Part shown: positions 1 to 7,866 of the stretch, in pieces
Position numbering within the stretch: position 1 is the first letter of the stretch
Layout: each line of letters opens with the position of its first letter
Assembly (NCBI GenBank): GCA_017399175.1
Contig: JAFQEE010000071.1
Location: forward strand, 1-39,462
Length of the DNA: 39,462 nucleotides
Source: Clostridia bacterium
GTDB taxonomy: Bacteria; Bacillota; Clostridia; Oscillospirales; Acutalibacteraceae
Reading direction: 5' to 3'
Translations under genes and position numbers: made by a program
The notes under the pieces: generated by a model
The model's database searches: none
Told to the model about the DNA's origin: nothing
Seen by the model: the letters and a program-made list of their open reading frames with translations, nothing else

Positions 1-40
1 CTTCTTTTGTCCATATTCGTTTCTTTTGTCCTTTTTTCAT
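1..40 (-). CDS. 5' end of a CDS truncated by the window edge
   Basis: Reading leftward, an ATG at 40-38 opens a frame of 13 complete codons to the window edge (MKKGQKKRIWTKE). It is preceded by GGAGG (complement at 48-52) at a spacing of 7 nt. A second in-frame ATG at 46-44 lies too close to that site to be the likely start. The basic N-terminus with R-I-W-T-K-E resembles the beginning of helix-turn-helix transposase OrfA proteins, but 13 residues are too few to assign a family. Confidence 0.4.
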   Translation of the reverse strand, partial: MKKGQKKRIWTKE

Positions 41-74
41 TTCCATACCTCCACATTATATTTTAGCATAAGAA

Positions 75-113
75 AAAGGTAGATACATGGTGGTTTTCCA
101 TGTGTCTACCTTT
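75..113 (-). terminator. Intrinsic terminator of the metallophosphoesterase gene
   Basis: A 16-bp stem (75-90 with 98-113) with one G-U-type mismatch and a 7-nt loop. On the minus strand it is followed by a U-rich run. It lies 34 bp past the stop codon of the gene ending at 148. T-rich sequence on the other side could let it act in both directions. Confidence 0.75.
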
Positions 114-147
114 ATTTTACTATTGCACCAAGCGGGTGGTTGTTTAT

Positions 148-1719
148 TTACCACTCAAACTTTTCATTAAATACTTTTTCACCATTATTGTTATATGCTT
201 CGAGGGTGAAGCCGTCAGGTGAAAGTGTCATTTTTGATGCCACGAAACCGCCGTTCATTTTACCACCGTCAATGTAGCCTACAATATCAGGGTGGTTGGA
301 AAGCATTGACAATTCGTCTTCCGCTTCTGTACTGCCTAAAAGTCTGCATTCGTGGTAGTGACCTGAAAGAATAAGTCTTGTGCCGATACGGTCAAGCTCG
401 TTCCAACCTGCTGTCGATAATTCTTCTTCGACATCGCAAAGTGTCCATGAATGAGAAATCGCAATAACCTTTTCATTTTCAAAGTTGACTGTTTTCATCC
501 ATTCCATCATATCCGCACGGTATTGACCGTAATTGTTCATTTCACCATATTCAGGGTGAGAATCTTCTTTATCTTCGCCGCTGTCAAGAACGATAAATGA
601 ATATGGTCCAATGTCAGTTGTGTAGTAGAATTCGTTAAGTCCTAATGAGTCAAGGATTTTTCCTGCGTACTGACCTCTTGTTTCGTGATTACCGCGAGCA
701 TAGATAACAGGCTTTGCTCCTCTTGATACTCTACCTGCAAATTCAACAGTATTTCTCACAACTTCTTCTTCAAAATCAACACCGGGAGTTGAATCACCAA
801 GAAGAATAACTGAATCGTACTCACCAAGATTGCCAATTGCTTCATAAGCATCGCTTAATTCTGTGTGCCAGTCGGAAACAACAAGGTATGTCTGATTTTC
901 GCTATCATTGTATTTAAACAGATATTCTCCTGAGTTTACTGTTTTACCACGATGACTGCCATAACTGTACTGCTCATAAACTCTTGTTGAGCCAACAGAA
1001 TATGTATTGTTTCTTAAATGCTCGTAAGGAACGGAAATGCTGTGAATTTTTGAGTCAGAATTAAGTCTTCCGCCCATTTCGTCATAAACTTTGTAGTCTT
1101 TTCCCTTATAATTATATTCAACATAGCCTGTGCCGTAGTCGTTTGTTGAAAAAACTACGCTGTATTCACTTCCGTTATCAATAACTGACGGTGCAGATGT
1201 GATTTTGTATGGGATAACAGGGAAAATGTTGAAGATTCCAATCAAAAGAGTAACTGCAAGTAGTAAAGCAGTAATGGTTTTTCTTGTTCTCTGTTTGAAT
1301 TTTGGCAAGAATAAAACAGAGAATGGCACAAATACAAGAACGGATGTTACTAAAAGTGAGTCTTTAAGATAAAGTAAAGTTGCGTATTTTGCTTCTCCGG
1401 TAAGGGCTATTACAGTATATACAACAGCAAAAATTATGGTAAAAAATGATAAAATTGAAGAAAGTGCTAATAATGCGGAATACCATTTTTCTTCGCCTGT
1501 AAGCTTTTTTTGTCGCATTAGTGTAAGTACACAAAGTAATACTGCATTTAAAACAAGAATAGGGAAAATAAGATGTAAAATTCCTTCATAACCAATAGTT
1601 AATTCAATAAAAATCCAATTCATTCTTCCTGCATAAAAAACTATAAGACCTATAACGGTCAATGCAAGTAAAAGTACAGGATAAGTCTGTGATTTAAAAA
1701 ATTCTTTAATTCTGCTCAT
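148..1719 (-). CDS. Membrane-anchored calcineurin-like metallophosphoesterase
   Basis: A 523-aa protein. The first 170 residues hold about five hydrophobic helices (near 13-30, 44-68, 82-106, 120-138, 150-170). Residues about 175-270 look like a beta-sandwich of the kind found before purple-acid-phosphatase domains. The C-terminal half has the metallophosphoesterase signature: D283-x-H285 (SDWH), G-D309, G-N344-H345-E, a later AISHSW and a final GHYH. These residues bind two metal ions in the family and hydrolyse phosphoesters; the substrate is unknown. The fold order suggests the catalytic domain follows the membrane part and may act outside, which is inference. It is transcribed alone, with its own promoter at 1750-1778 and terminator at 75-113. 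The start is the ATG at 1719, with only a weak AGGGA-type ribosome site. Confidence 0.85.
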   Translation of the reverse strand: MSRIKEFFKSQTYPVLLLALTVIGLIVFYAGRMNWIFIELTIGYEGILHLIFPILVLNAVLLCVLTLMRQKKLTGEEKWYSALLALSSILSFFTIIFAVVYTVIALTGEAKYATLLYLKDSLLVTSVLVFVPFSVLFLPKFKQRTRKTITALLLAVTLLIGIFNIFPVIPYKITSAPSVIDNGSEYSVVFSTNDYGTGYVEYNYKGKDYKVYDEMGGRLNSDSKIHSISVPYEHLRNNTYSVGSTRVYEQYSYGSHRGKTVNSGEYLFKYNDSENQTYLVVSDWHTELSDAYEAIGNLGEYDSVILLGDSTPGVDFEEEVVRNTVEFAGRVSRGAKPVIYARGNHETRGQYAGKILDSLGLNEFYYTTDIGPYSFIVLDSGEDKEDSHPEYGEMNNYGQYRADMMEWMKTVNFENEKVIAISHSWTLCDVEEELSTAGWNELDRIGTRLILSGHYHECRLLGSTEAEDELSMLSNHPDIVGYIDGGKMNGGFVASKMTLSPDGFTLEAYNNNGEKVFNEKFEW

Positions 1720-1749
1720 AAAATCATCCCTTTATTTCAATATATTTCA

Positions 1750-1778
1750 AGTATATCATCATAAAAAATGACTGTCAA
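1750..1778 (-). promoter_or_regulatory. Sigma-A-type promoter for the metallophosphoesterase gene
   Basis: On the minus strand TTGACA (complement of 1773-1778), exactly 17 nt, then TATACT (complement of 1750-1755). It lies about 30 bp before the start codon at 1719. Confidence 0.7.
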
Positions 1779-1841
1779 CAAAGGAGAAAATTACAAATAT
1801 TACAGAACGATTAAAAAAGAATTACATTATTTTAAATTTCG

Positions 1842-1870
1842 TTGACAACACTAATTTTAAAAGTTATGCT
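1842..1870 (+). promoter_or_regulatory. Promoter for the FHA-SEDS-PBP operon
   Basis: TTGACA at 1842-1847 with TATGCT at 1865-1870, spacing 17. An overlapping TATAAT at 1870-1875 would give a spacing of 22. It lies about 35 bp upstream of the FHA start codon and diverges from the promoter at 1750-1778. Confidence 0.65.
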
Positions 1871-1907
1871 ATAATGGTAGAATTATACAATATAAGGAGG
1901 GACAAAA

Positions 1908-2630
1908 ATGGAAGTTCTAGAATATGTTTTAAGATATATTCTTTGTTTTCTTGCTATAGCGGTTATTCTTAACTGTGTATGGTCGCTTATCCGTTTGCGT
2001 CCCGATAAAAAGGTGTATGCTGTTCTTGTTGATATGTCAAACAACAAGCAATATCCTATAACTTGTTATGAAGCATCTGTGGGCAGGAGTAAGATTTGTG
2101 ATATTATTTTCACAAACTCAACGGTTTCTCGTTCTCATGCTGTGATTGCTTTGCGAAAAGACGGTTTTTATGTGTTTGATACAGAATCGAAATCGGGTGT
2201 TTATGTCAACGAAGAAAAAATCGAAAAAAGTGAAAAGCTTAATGATGGTGATGTAATTGCTTTTGGTACGGCAATTATGAAGTTCCATATCGGTAATGAC
2301 GGAAATAACGATTATTCTCACAAAAAAGAGAAAAAGCAGAAGGAACAAAAACAGCCTAAACTCGTAAACCTTGTTGACGGAACAGAATTCACCATTGACG
2401 GTGATTTTGTTACAATCGGTAGGGCAAAGGGCAGTAACATTGAACTTCCTGCACCATATGTTTCGCGAAAACAGGCTGAAGTTTTTAAGGAAAAGAATAA
2501 ATGGTATATTGAAAATATGGGTTCAATTACAAAAACAACTCTTAACGGTGAAACCGTGAACAGAGTAATTCCGTTGATTGACGGAGATGTTATAAGAATC
2601 GGTGACTTTGCATTTCTTTTTGAAATGTAA
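1908..2630 (+). CDS. Membrane-anchored protein with two FHA domains
   Basis: A 240-aa protein with one N-terminal transmembrane helix (about residues 7-27) and two forkhead-associated domains. FHA domains bind phosphothreonine peptides. The first (about 53-127) has the expected GRS, SRSH and late G-x-x-V-N elements. The second (about 158-240) has IGR and the T-x-L-N-G turn, but reads SRKQ where the family normally has SRxH, so its phosphate binding may be weak. A lysine-rich linker joins them. The start is strong: AAGGAGGG 7 nt before ATG. It is the first gene of an operon with a SEDS protein and a PBP, so it probably links Ser/Thr kinase signalling to wall synthesis; that role is inferred from context and from the actinobacterial fhaB-rodA-pbpA arrangement. 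Confidence 0.88.
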   Translation: MEVLEYVLRYILCFLAIAVILNCVWSLIRLRPDKKVYAVLVDMSNNKQYPITCYEASVGRSKICDIIFTNSTVSRSHAVIALRKDGFYVFDTESKSGVYVNEEKIEKSEKLNDGDVIAFGTAIMKFHIGNDGNNDYSHKKEKKQKEQKQPKLVNLVDGTEFTIDGDFVTIGRAKGSNIELPAPYVSRKQAEVFKEKNKWYIENMGSITKTTLNGETVNRVIPLIDGDVIRIGDFAFLFEM

Positions 2631-2666
2631 ATCTTAGTTAAAAATCATAAAGGCAGGTGATAAAAT

Positions 2667-3905
2667 ATGCAGACAGTAAAAGCGAGAAATGTAAATCCTT
2701 ATATAATGTTGTTCATAATTACTTTGTTCCAGCTAATATGCTTTCTATCGCTTGTAACAAGAGTTGATGAACAATACAGAAGTGATATTCTTATGACTTT
2801 TGGCGGATACCTTATGATTGAGTATGCATATTTTATCGGCGCAAGACTTGTTCTGGGCAGACGAGGTTTTGAGGTCGAACTTATTGCCTTTTTGCTTACA
2901 TCAATCGGACTTTCCATAACAGCGAGTGTTTATCCCGACGGAATTGTAAAGCAATTTATTGCTGTGCTTGTGGGTATAGGCGGATTTGTTGTTCTTCAAT
3001 GGGTTTTAAGAGATGTAAAATTCTGTAACAGTATGCGTATTCCTGTTGCAGTTCTTGCATTGGGCTTGTTGGTGTTTACTCTTGTATTTGCAAGGGCGAC
3101 AAACGGTGCAAAAAACTGGATATATATTGGCGGAATTTCAATTCAACCGTCAGAGCTTGTAAAAGTAGCGTTTATATTTGTAGGTGCTGCTTCACTTGAA
3201 AAATTACAATCAAACAAAAGCCTTACAAAGTTTGTTGTATTTGCATTCGGTTGCGTTGGGGCTTTGTTCCTTATGTACGATTTCGGTACAGCACTCATTT
3301 TCTTCTTTACATTTATCGTGATTGCATTTATGCGTTCAGGTGATATAAGAACGATTGTGCTTTTATGTACGATAGCATTGATGGGTGGACTTTTGGTTCT
3401 TATGTTCCGTCCTTATGTTGCTAACAGATTTGAAGCCTATGGCCATGTGTGGGAATATTTTGATACGTCGGGTTATCAGCAGACACGAACAATGATTTAT
3501 TCGGCAAGTGGCGGACTTTTCGGTGTTGGACTTGGCAACGGTAAGTTAAGAGATATTTTTGCAGCCACCGAAGACCTTGTTTTTGGCGTTGTTTGTGAGG
3601 AGTTCGGTATGATTATGGCAGGAGCAATTCTTCTTTCATATATTGCATTGCTTGTTTATTCAATCCGTCATTCAAAATATGCACGTTCATCATTCTATGC
3701 AATCTGTGCTTGTGCGGCATCATCACTTATGCTTTTCCAGGCAGCACTTAATGTTTTTGGTGTGAATGATATTTTACCTCTTACAGGTGTTACACTTCCG
3801 TTTATCAGCCGAGGCGGTTCAAGTATTATAAGTTGTTGGATGCTTTTAGCCTTTATTAAGGCTGTTGACAGAAGCACTTATCGTTTCGGAGGTGTTCGTC
3901 AATGA
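2667..3905 (+). CDS. SEDS-family peptidoglycan glycosyltransferase (FtsW/RodA/SpoVE type)
   Basis: A 412-aa polytopic protein with about ten hydrophobic helices, normal for the family. SEDS proteins polymerise lipid II into glycan strands and work with a class B PBP. Recognisable signatures are GAKNWIYIGGISIQPSELVK (about 150-169), the central YDFGTALIF segment and the C-terminal LPLTGVTLPFISRGGSS loop (about 370-387). The stop codon overlaps the ATG of the following PBP (ATGA), so the two are translationally coupled, typical of cognate SEDS-PBP pairs. FtsW, RodA and SpoVE cannot be told apart with certainty. The upstream FHA gene and downstream PBP recall the RodA-PbpA module, so I leave the symbol blank. 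Confidence 0.9.
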   Translation: MQTVKARNVNPYIMLFIITLFQLICFLSLVTRVDEQYRSDILMTFGGYLMIEYAYFIGARLVLGRRGFEVELIAFLLTSIGLSITASVYPDGIVKQFIAVLVGIGGFVVLQWVLRDVKFCNSMRIPVAVLALGLLVFTLVFARATNGAKNWIYIGGISIQPSELVKVAFIFVGAASLEKLQSNKSLTKFVVFAFGCVGALFLMYDFGTALIFFFTFIVIAFMRSGDIRTIVLLCTIALMGGLLVLMFRPYVANRFEAYGHVWEYFDTSGYQQTRTMIYSASGGLFGVGLGNGKLRDIFAATEDLVFGVVCEEFGMIMAGAILLSYIALLVYSIRHSKYARSSFYAICACAASSLMLFQAALNVFGVNDILPLTGVTLPFISRGGSSIISCWMLLAFIKAVDRSTYRFGGVRQ

Positions 3906-5302
3906 AAACCATATCAAAAAGAGCGTTAATTTTATATGCAATAATTCTGCTTTTCCTTGCAGGCTGCGGATTACTCTTTTATAATCTTGTGACAAATTCT
4001 TCCGATTGGGCTATGAACAGAGTGAATAAGCACCTGTATTCATCAGGCAGTCTTGCAACAGCAGGGGATGTAAAGGATGCAAACGGAATAGTCCTTGCAA
4101 CAACGCAGAACGGAGCAAGAGCATATAACCAAAGTAAAAACATAAGACTATCTACACTTCATACTGTCGGTGATAATGCAGGGTTTATTGCAAGTGGTAT
4201 CCAGACATCTTTTAAGGATGAATTGACAGGATATACACTTGTTGATGGTGTCTATAACCTTAAAAGATACGGAAAAGGTAACGACATAACCTTGACTATC
4301 AACTCCAATGTGTGTGCTACTGCATATAAGGCATTAGGCGAAAGAAAAGGCACAGTTGCCGTAATGAATTACAAAACAGGCGAGTTGGTGTGCATTGTTT
4401 CTACTCCGACTTATGATATTATGAACAAGCCTGATGACATTCTTACCGATACAACGGGAAAGTATGACGGAATATATATGAACAGATTTTTCTCGGGACT
4501 TTATACACCGGGTTCAACCTTTAAGGTTATAACTGCTGCCTGTGCAATCGAAAACATTCCTGATATTTATACCCGTACATTTGAATGCGAAGGAAAAATT
4601 CAGATTGGTGAGGGATATGTGATTTGTAGTGGTACTCACGGTGAAATTAACTTTGAAAAGGCTATGAACAAGTCTTGTAACTGTGCTTTTGCTACTATTG
4701 CGGACGAATTGGGAAGTGAAAAACTTACAGCAACTGCAGAAAGATTAGGATTCAACACCAAAAACCTTATCGTAAGTGATAAAATTAAATGTGCAAAGAG
4801 TAAGTTGAACTTAACTGAATCTGCACCATTGGATATTGGTTGGGCAGGAATAGGACAATATACAACTCTTATAAATCCTTGTCAGATGCTTACGATGATT
4901 TCTGCAATCGCAAATAACGGAACTGCTGTTTCACCGTATCTCGTAAGTGAAATAAAGAATCCTGAGGGTGAAGTTACATTTTTTGAGAAAACAGAAACTC
5001 TTGGAGAATTTTTCAGTCCGTCAGTTGCACAAAGCCTTGATAATCTTCTTCGTTCAAATGTGAAAAATCAGTATGGTGATTCATATTTCAAAGGAATGGA
5101 TATGTGCGGAAAAACAGGTACTGCTGAAATAAGCGATGATGAGGACGCGAAACCAAACGCACTTTTCGTGGGGTATTCCAACAATGAAGATATGCCGTTT
5201 GCAATTATTGTTGTTGTGGAAAATACCACATCTGCCATAAAGAGCGCTGTGCCCATAGCATCCGCAGTAATGAGAGAAGTTAAAACTGAATATACAAACT
5301 GA
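3902..5302 (+). CDS. Class B penicillin-binding protein (PbpA-like transpeptidase)
   Basis: A 466-aa protein with an N-terminal membrane anchor (about 7-29), a short dimerisation region (to about 130) and a transpeptidase domain carrying all three active-site motifs: S205-T-F-K208, S258-C-N260 and K404-T-G406. It cross-links peptidoglycan peptides on the outer face of the membrane. It is short for a class B PBP and resembles the PbpA group that accompanies FHA and SEDS genes. The start at 3902 is set by the ATGA overlap with the SEDS gene. A bidirectional terminator follows directly. Confidence 0.9.
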   Translation: MKTISKRALILYAIILLFLAGCGLLFYNLVTNSSDWAMNRVNKHLYSSGSLATAGDVKDANGIVLATTQNGARAYNQSKNIRLSTLHTVGDNAGFIASGIQTSFKDELTGYTLVDGVYNLKRYGKGNDITLTINSNVCATAYKALGERKGTVAVMNYKTGELVCIVSTPTYDIMNKPDDILTDTTGKYDGIYMNRFFSGLYTPGSTFKVITAACAIENIPDIYTRTFECEGKIQIGEGYVICSGTHGEINFEKAMNKSCNCAFATIADELGSEKLTATAERLGFNTKNLIVSDKIKCAKSKLNLTESAPLDIGWAGIGQYTTLINPCQMLTMISAIANNGTAVSPYLVSEIKNPEGEVTFFEKTETLGEFFSPSVAQSLDNLLRSNVKNQYGDSYFKGMDMCGKTGTAEISDDEDAKPNALFVGYSNNEDMPFAIIVVVENTTSAIKSAVPIASAVMREVKTEYTN

Positions 5303-5304
5303 AA

Positions 5305-5346
5305 AAAGCACTTACCGGACAAGTATCCGATAAGTGCTTTAAAAAT
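5305..5346. terminator. Bidirectional intrinsic terminator
   Basis: A 15-bp stem (5305-5319 with 5326-5340, one mismatch) and 6-nt loop, flanked by A-runs and followed by AAAAATTTTTT. It serves both the PBP gene on the plus strand and the cohesin-like gene on the minus strand. Confidence 0.85.
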
Positions 5347-5357
5347 TTTTTGATTAA

Positions 5358-6185
5358 TTATTTATCGTATGTTTTTGTTGCACCGAAAAGACTACGGAAG
5401 AAACCGCCAAGTATATCGAAGAAACCTGCTTTTGATTTCATTTCGATTGTTTCGATTTCAAGAACACTACCTGATGAACTGTAAAGTGTAGCTGTAATTG
5501 TTGTGCTACCGTTTGAATTTGATGTGATTGTGAAGCTCTTTCCGTCATCTGATGTCTTTGTCTTGAAATTGCCGTTGCTTGTTGTCCATTCAATTCTTGA
5601 GCCTGATGGAAGTGTTTTGTTAGCATCAGCGTGAAGAACGATTGCATCCTTATAACGGATTGTTTTTACAGAAGGCTCTCTGATTACAATATAATTGTTA
5701 TTTGTTGTGAAAGAAATAGTTTTTGTTGATGCATTTGCAACAGCAGAAGTTACATCAGTATCTCTTCCGTTATTGTCAACATAAGCTTCTGTAACAGTAG
5801 CAGAAACTGTCGCAACAGCTTTCTTTGCCTTTAACTTAAATGTGTAAAGTGTGTGTGCTGAACTGTCGAATGATTTTGTAGCTGCAGCGGCAAAAGTAAC
5901 TTTACCTGCAGTATTACCATTAACTGCAGCAGCGATGTTTGAATCTGCAACAACAGCGGAATCAGCAACATATTCAAATTCAGATGTGTTGTATGTTACC
6001 TGGTGAGTTAAAGCGGTAAGATTTGAGTTAGCAGAAACAGAAACAGTAAATGTAACAACAGTTCCGTTGTTGATTACTGACTTGTCAGCCTTAACAGTAA
6101 CTACGGGTGTACTTGCAGCAAAAGCAGTAGGCATAATTGCCAAAAGCATAAGTGCTGCCAAAACGATTGAAAGAATTTTCTTCAT
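5358..6185 (-). CDS. Secreted cohesin-like protein with Ig-like domain and amphipathic C-terminal tail
   Basis: A 275-aa protein with a clear signal peptide (MKKILSIVLAALMLL, cleavage near AFA-A24). Residues about 27-150 read as a cohesin-type beta-sandwich: V-x-V-x-A-D-K-x-V-x-N-G-x-x-V-x-F-x-V at the front, the L-T-A-L-x-H-Q-V-T-Y strand, a T-F-K-L-K-A strand and an ending S-A-V. Cohesins bind dockerins in cellulosome-like assemblies. Residues about 160-250 form a bacterial Ig-like domain. The last 25 residues (GFFDILGGFFRSLFG) form an aromatic amphipathic segment of a kind recurring at the C-termini of secreted Clostridia proteins. There is no sortase motif, SLH domain or dockerin. A perfect-consensus promoter lies upstream, so it may be strongly expressed. 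Dockerin binding is not shown; another cohesin-fold adhesin is possible. Confidence 0.7.
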   Translation of the reverse strand: MKKILSIVLAALMLLAIMPTAFAASTPVVTVKADKSVINNGTVVTFTVSVSANSNLTALTHQVTYNTSEFEYVADSAVVADSNIAAAVNGNTAGKVTFAAAATKSFDSSAHTLYTFKLKAKKAVATVSATVTEAYVDNNGRDTDVTSAVANASTKTISFTTNNNYIVIREPSVKTIRYKDAIVLHADANKTLPSGSRIEWTTSNGNFKTKTSDDGKSFTITSNSNGSTTITATLYSSSGSVLEIETIEMKSKAGFFDILGGFFRSLFGATKTYDK

Positions 6186-6239
6186 TATGATTATCTCCTT
6201 TAATATAAATTGTATTAATGCGTATGTTTCGTATAAGTG

Positions 6240-6268
6240 ATTATAGAAAAATTTTCAAGGAATGTCAA
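6240..6268 (-). promoter_or_regulatory. Consensus promoter for the cohesin-like gene
   Basis: On the minus strand TTGACA (complement of 6263-6268), 17 nt, TATAAT (complement of 6240-6245). All twelve bases match consensus. It starts only 4 bp after the cca stop codon and is followed by AAAGGAG before the ATG at 6185. Confidence 0.85.
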
Positions 6269-6272
6269 GAAG

Positions 6273-7625
6273 TCATTGGTAATTTAAAGAAATATACCTG
6301 CATATTTCATCATAATCATTTCTGACTTTTTCATTTATGACACATTCCAAAATTTTTTCGAGAATTTTACCGATTTCTTTCCCTTTAAAGCCCATAGCAA
6401 TCAAGTCGTTGCCGTTGATTTTTAAATCCTTGATTGAAAAACACTCTTGCCCATTGATAATTTCATCAATTATTGAGTAAGTTGTCTTGTAAAAATCTTC
6501 TCCACGGAAATAGAGGGGATTTTGGGCAGAATTGTCACAGTATTTTATGTGAATCAAATCGAAAATCAAGTCTTTACCGATTTTTGACATAATCTTTTTA
6601 AGTCGTTTTTTATCGGGATAGATATTATTGTTCACCATAATAGGGGAATCGTGCAAAGCAACCAAGGTAACAACCTTGTTTTTTGTTTCGTTATCAAAAC
6701 GAAGTCGTGTCATAATGCTTTCTGTTAATTCAGCACTTTTTTTAGGGTGACCATAATAATGCTGTTCACCCTTTTCGTCAAAATGAGCAACAATGGGCTT
6801 GCCTATATCGTGGAAAAAGAGCGACAGACGGATAACCGCGTCTGGTCGGCTTTTTTCTACTGCTTTTAATGTATGAGTATATACATCATAACAATGATGG
6901 TGGTTTTGTTGGTCAAAGCCTATGCTTGCTTTGAATTCAGGAATAAACACCGTTATAACATCGGAAAACTCCTGTAAAACATTATAAACATTCTTACCGC
7001 AAATAAGTTTTGTGAATTCTTCACGAATTCTTTCAGCAGAAATGTTTTTAAGCAAATCCTTGCACTTGTGAATTGCATCTTTTGTGTTTTCTTCAATAGT
7101 AAAGCCTAAAACAGAAGAAAATCTTAATGCACGAAGAATTCTGAGGGCATCTTCACGAAATCGTGTTTCGGCATTTCCTATACAACGAATAGTCTGATTT
7201 CTAATATCATCCATTCCGCCAACAAGGTCGCAGAACCCTGATGAAAAGTCATAGGCTATTGCATTCATCGTAAAATCACGACGAATCACATCATCAGAAA
7301 GTTTTTCTGAAAAAACGACTTCATCGGGATGACGATTGTCGGAATAAGTGCCTTCACTTCGATATGTGGTTATTTCAAGAGGCTCATTGTCGATAAGTAC
7401 CGTCACCGTACCGTGCTTTATGCCTGTTTCAACAACACGAAAGTCTTTAAAAACCTTTTTAACCTGTTGCGGTGTGGCATTTGTTGTAATGTCAATATCA
7501 CCTATTGGTAGTCCCATAATATAGTCACGAACACTACCACCGATTAAAAATGCCTCAAAACCGTTGCTGTTGAGCATGTCAATTGCAACCTTTGAGGCAG
7601 GCTTGAATTGATTATTGCTGTTCAT
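6273..7625 (-). CDS. cca: CCA-adding tRNA nucleotidyltransferase with HD domain
   Basis: A 450-aa enzyme that builds or repairs the CCA 3' end of tRNAs. The class II nucleotidyltransferase head shows GGSVRD (29-34), the metal-binding D43-I-D45, RRDFTMNA (115-122) and the RFREDALRILRALRF helix region (155-169). The C-terminal part holds an HD phosphohydrolase domain (NHHHCYDVYTH and FFHD272-IGKP). The ATG at 7625 lies inside the end of the preceding TSCPD gene (14-bp overlap), and a moderate AGAGG site precedes it. It is the last gene of the operon. No hairpin terminator is visible before the next promoter at 6240-6268. Confidence 0.93.
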   Translation of the reverse strand: MNSNNQFKPASKVAIDMLNSNGFEAFLIGGSVRDYIMGLPIGDIDITTNATPQQVKKVFKDFRVVETGIKHGTVTVLIDNEPLEITTYRSEGTYSDNRHPDEVVFSEKLSDDVIRRDFTMNAIAYDFSSGFCDLVGGMDDIRNQTIRCIGNAETRFREDALRILRALRFSSVLGFTIEENTKDAIHKCKDLLKNISAERIREEFTKLICGKNVYNVLQEFSDVITVFIPEFKASIGFDQQNHHHCYDVYTHTLKAVEKSRPDAVIRLSLFFHDIGKPIVAHFDEKGEQHYYGHPKKSAELTESIMTRLRFDNETKNKVVTLVALHDSPIMVNNNIYPDKKRLKKIMSKIGKDLIFDLIHIKYCDNSAQNPLYFRGEDFYKTTYSIIDEIINGQECFSIKDLKINGNDLIAMGFKGKEIGKILEKILECVINEKVRNDYDEICRYISLNYQ

Positions 7626-7866
7626 TTAATGCCTCTTGGAGTGCGAGCGCCAACTGGTCAGGGCATGAAGTTGATTTGAACCCGCATTTTGTACCTTTTA
7701 TAAGCGGAATGATTTCTTCTGCTTTTCTTCCTTCAATAAGTGCTGCAATACCTTTAAGATTGCCGTTACAACCACCGAAGAATGAAACATTTTTTACAAT
7801 TCCGTCCTCTAATTCAAAAGAGATTTCACGGGCACAAGTGCCTTTTGTTTTATATTTGTAATCCAT
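7612..7866 (-). CDS. TSCPD-domain protein (TIGR03905-like)
   Basis: An 84-aa protein matching the small TSCPD family: an N-terminal TKGTCAREI segment, the GGCNGN loop (about 32-37), then CGFKSTSCPDQLA (about 62-74) holding the motif that names the family. The conserved cysteines suggest metal or nucleotide binding by analogy to the related C-terminal domain of class II ribonucleotide reductases, but the function of the stand-alone proteins is not established. Its start overlaps the rsmA stop by 1 nt (TAATG) and its end overlaps cca by 14 bp, so it is co-translated with RNA-maturation genes. Confidence 0.85.
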   Translation of the reverse strand: MDYKYKTKGTCAREISFELEDGIVKNVSFFGGCNGNLKGIAALIEGRKAEEIIPLIKGTKCGFKSTSCPDQLALALQEALNEQQ

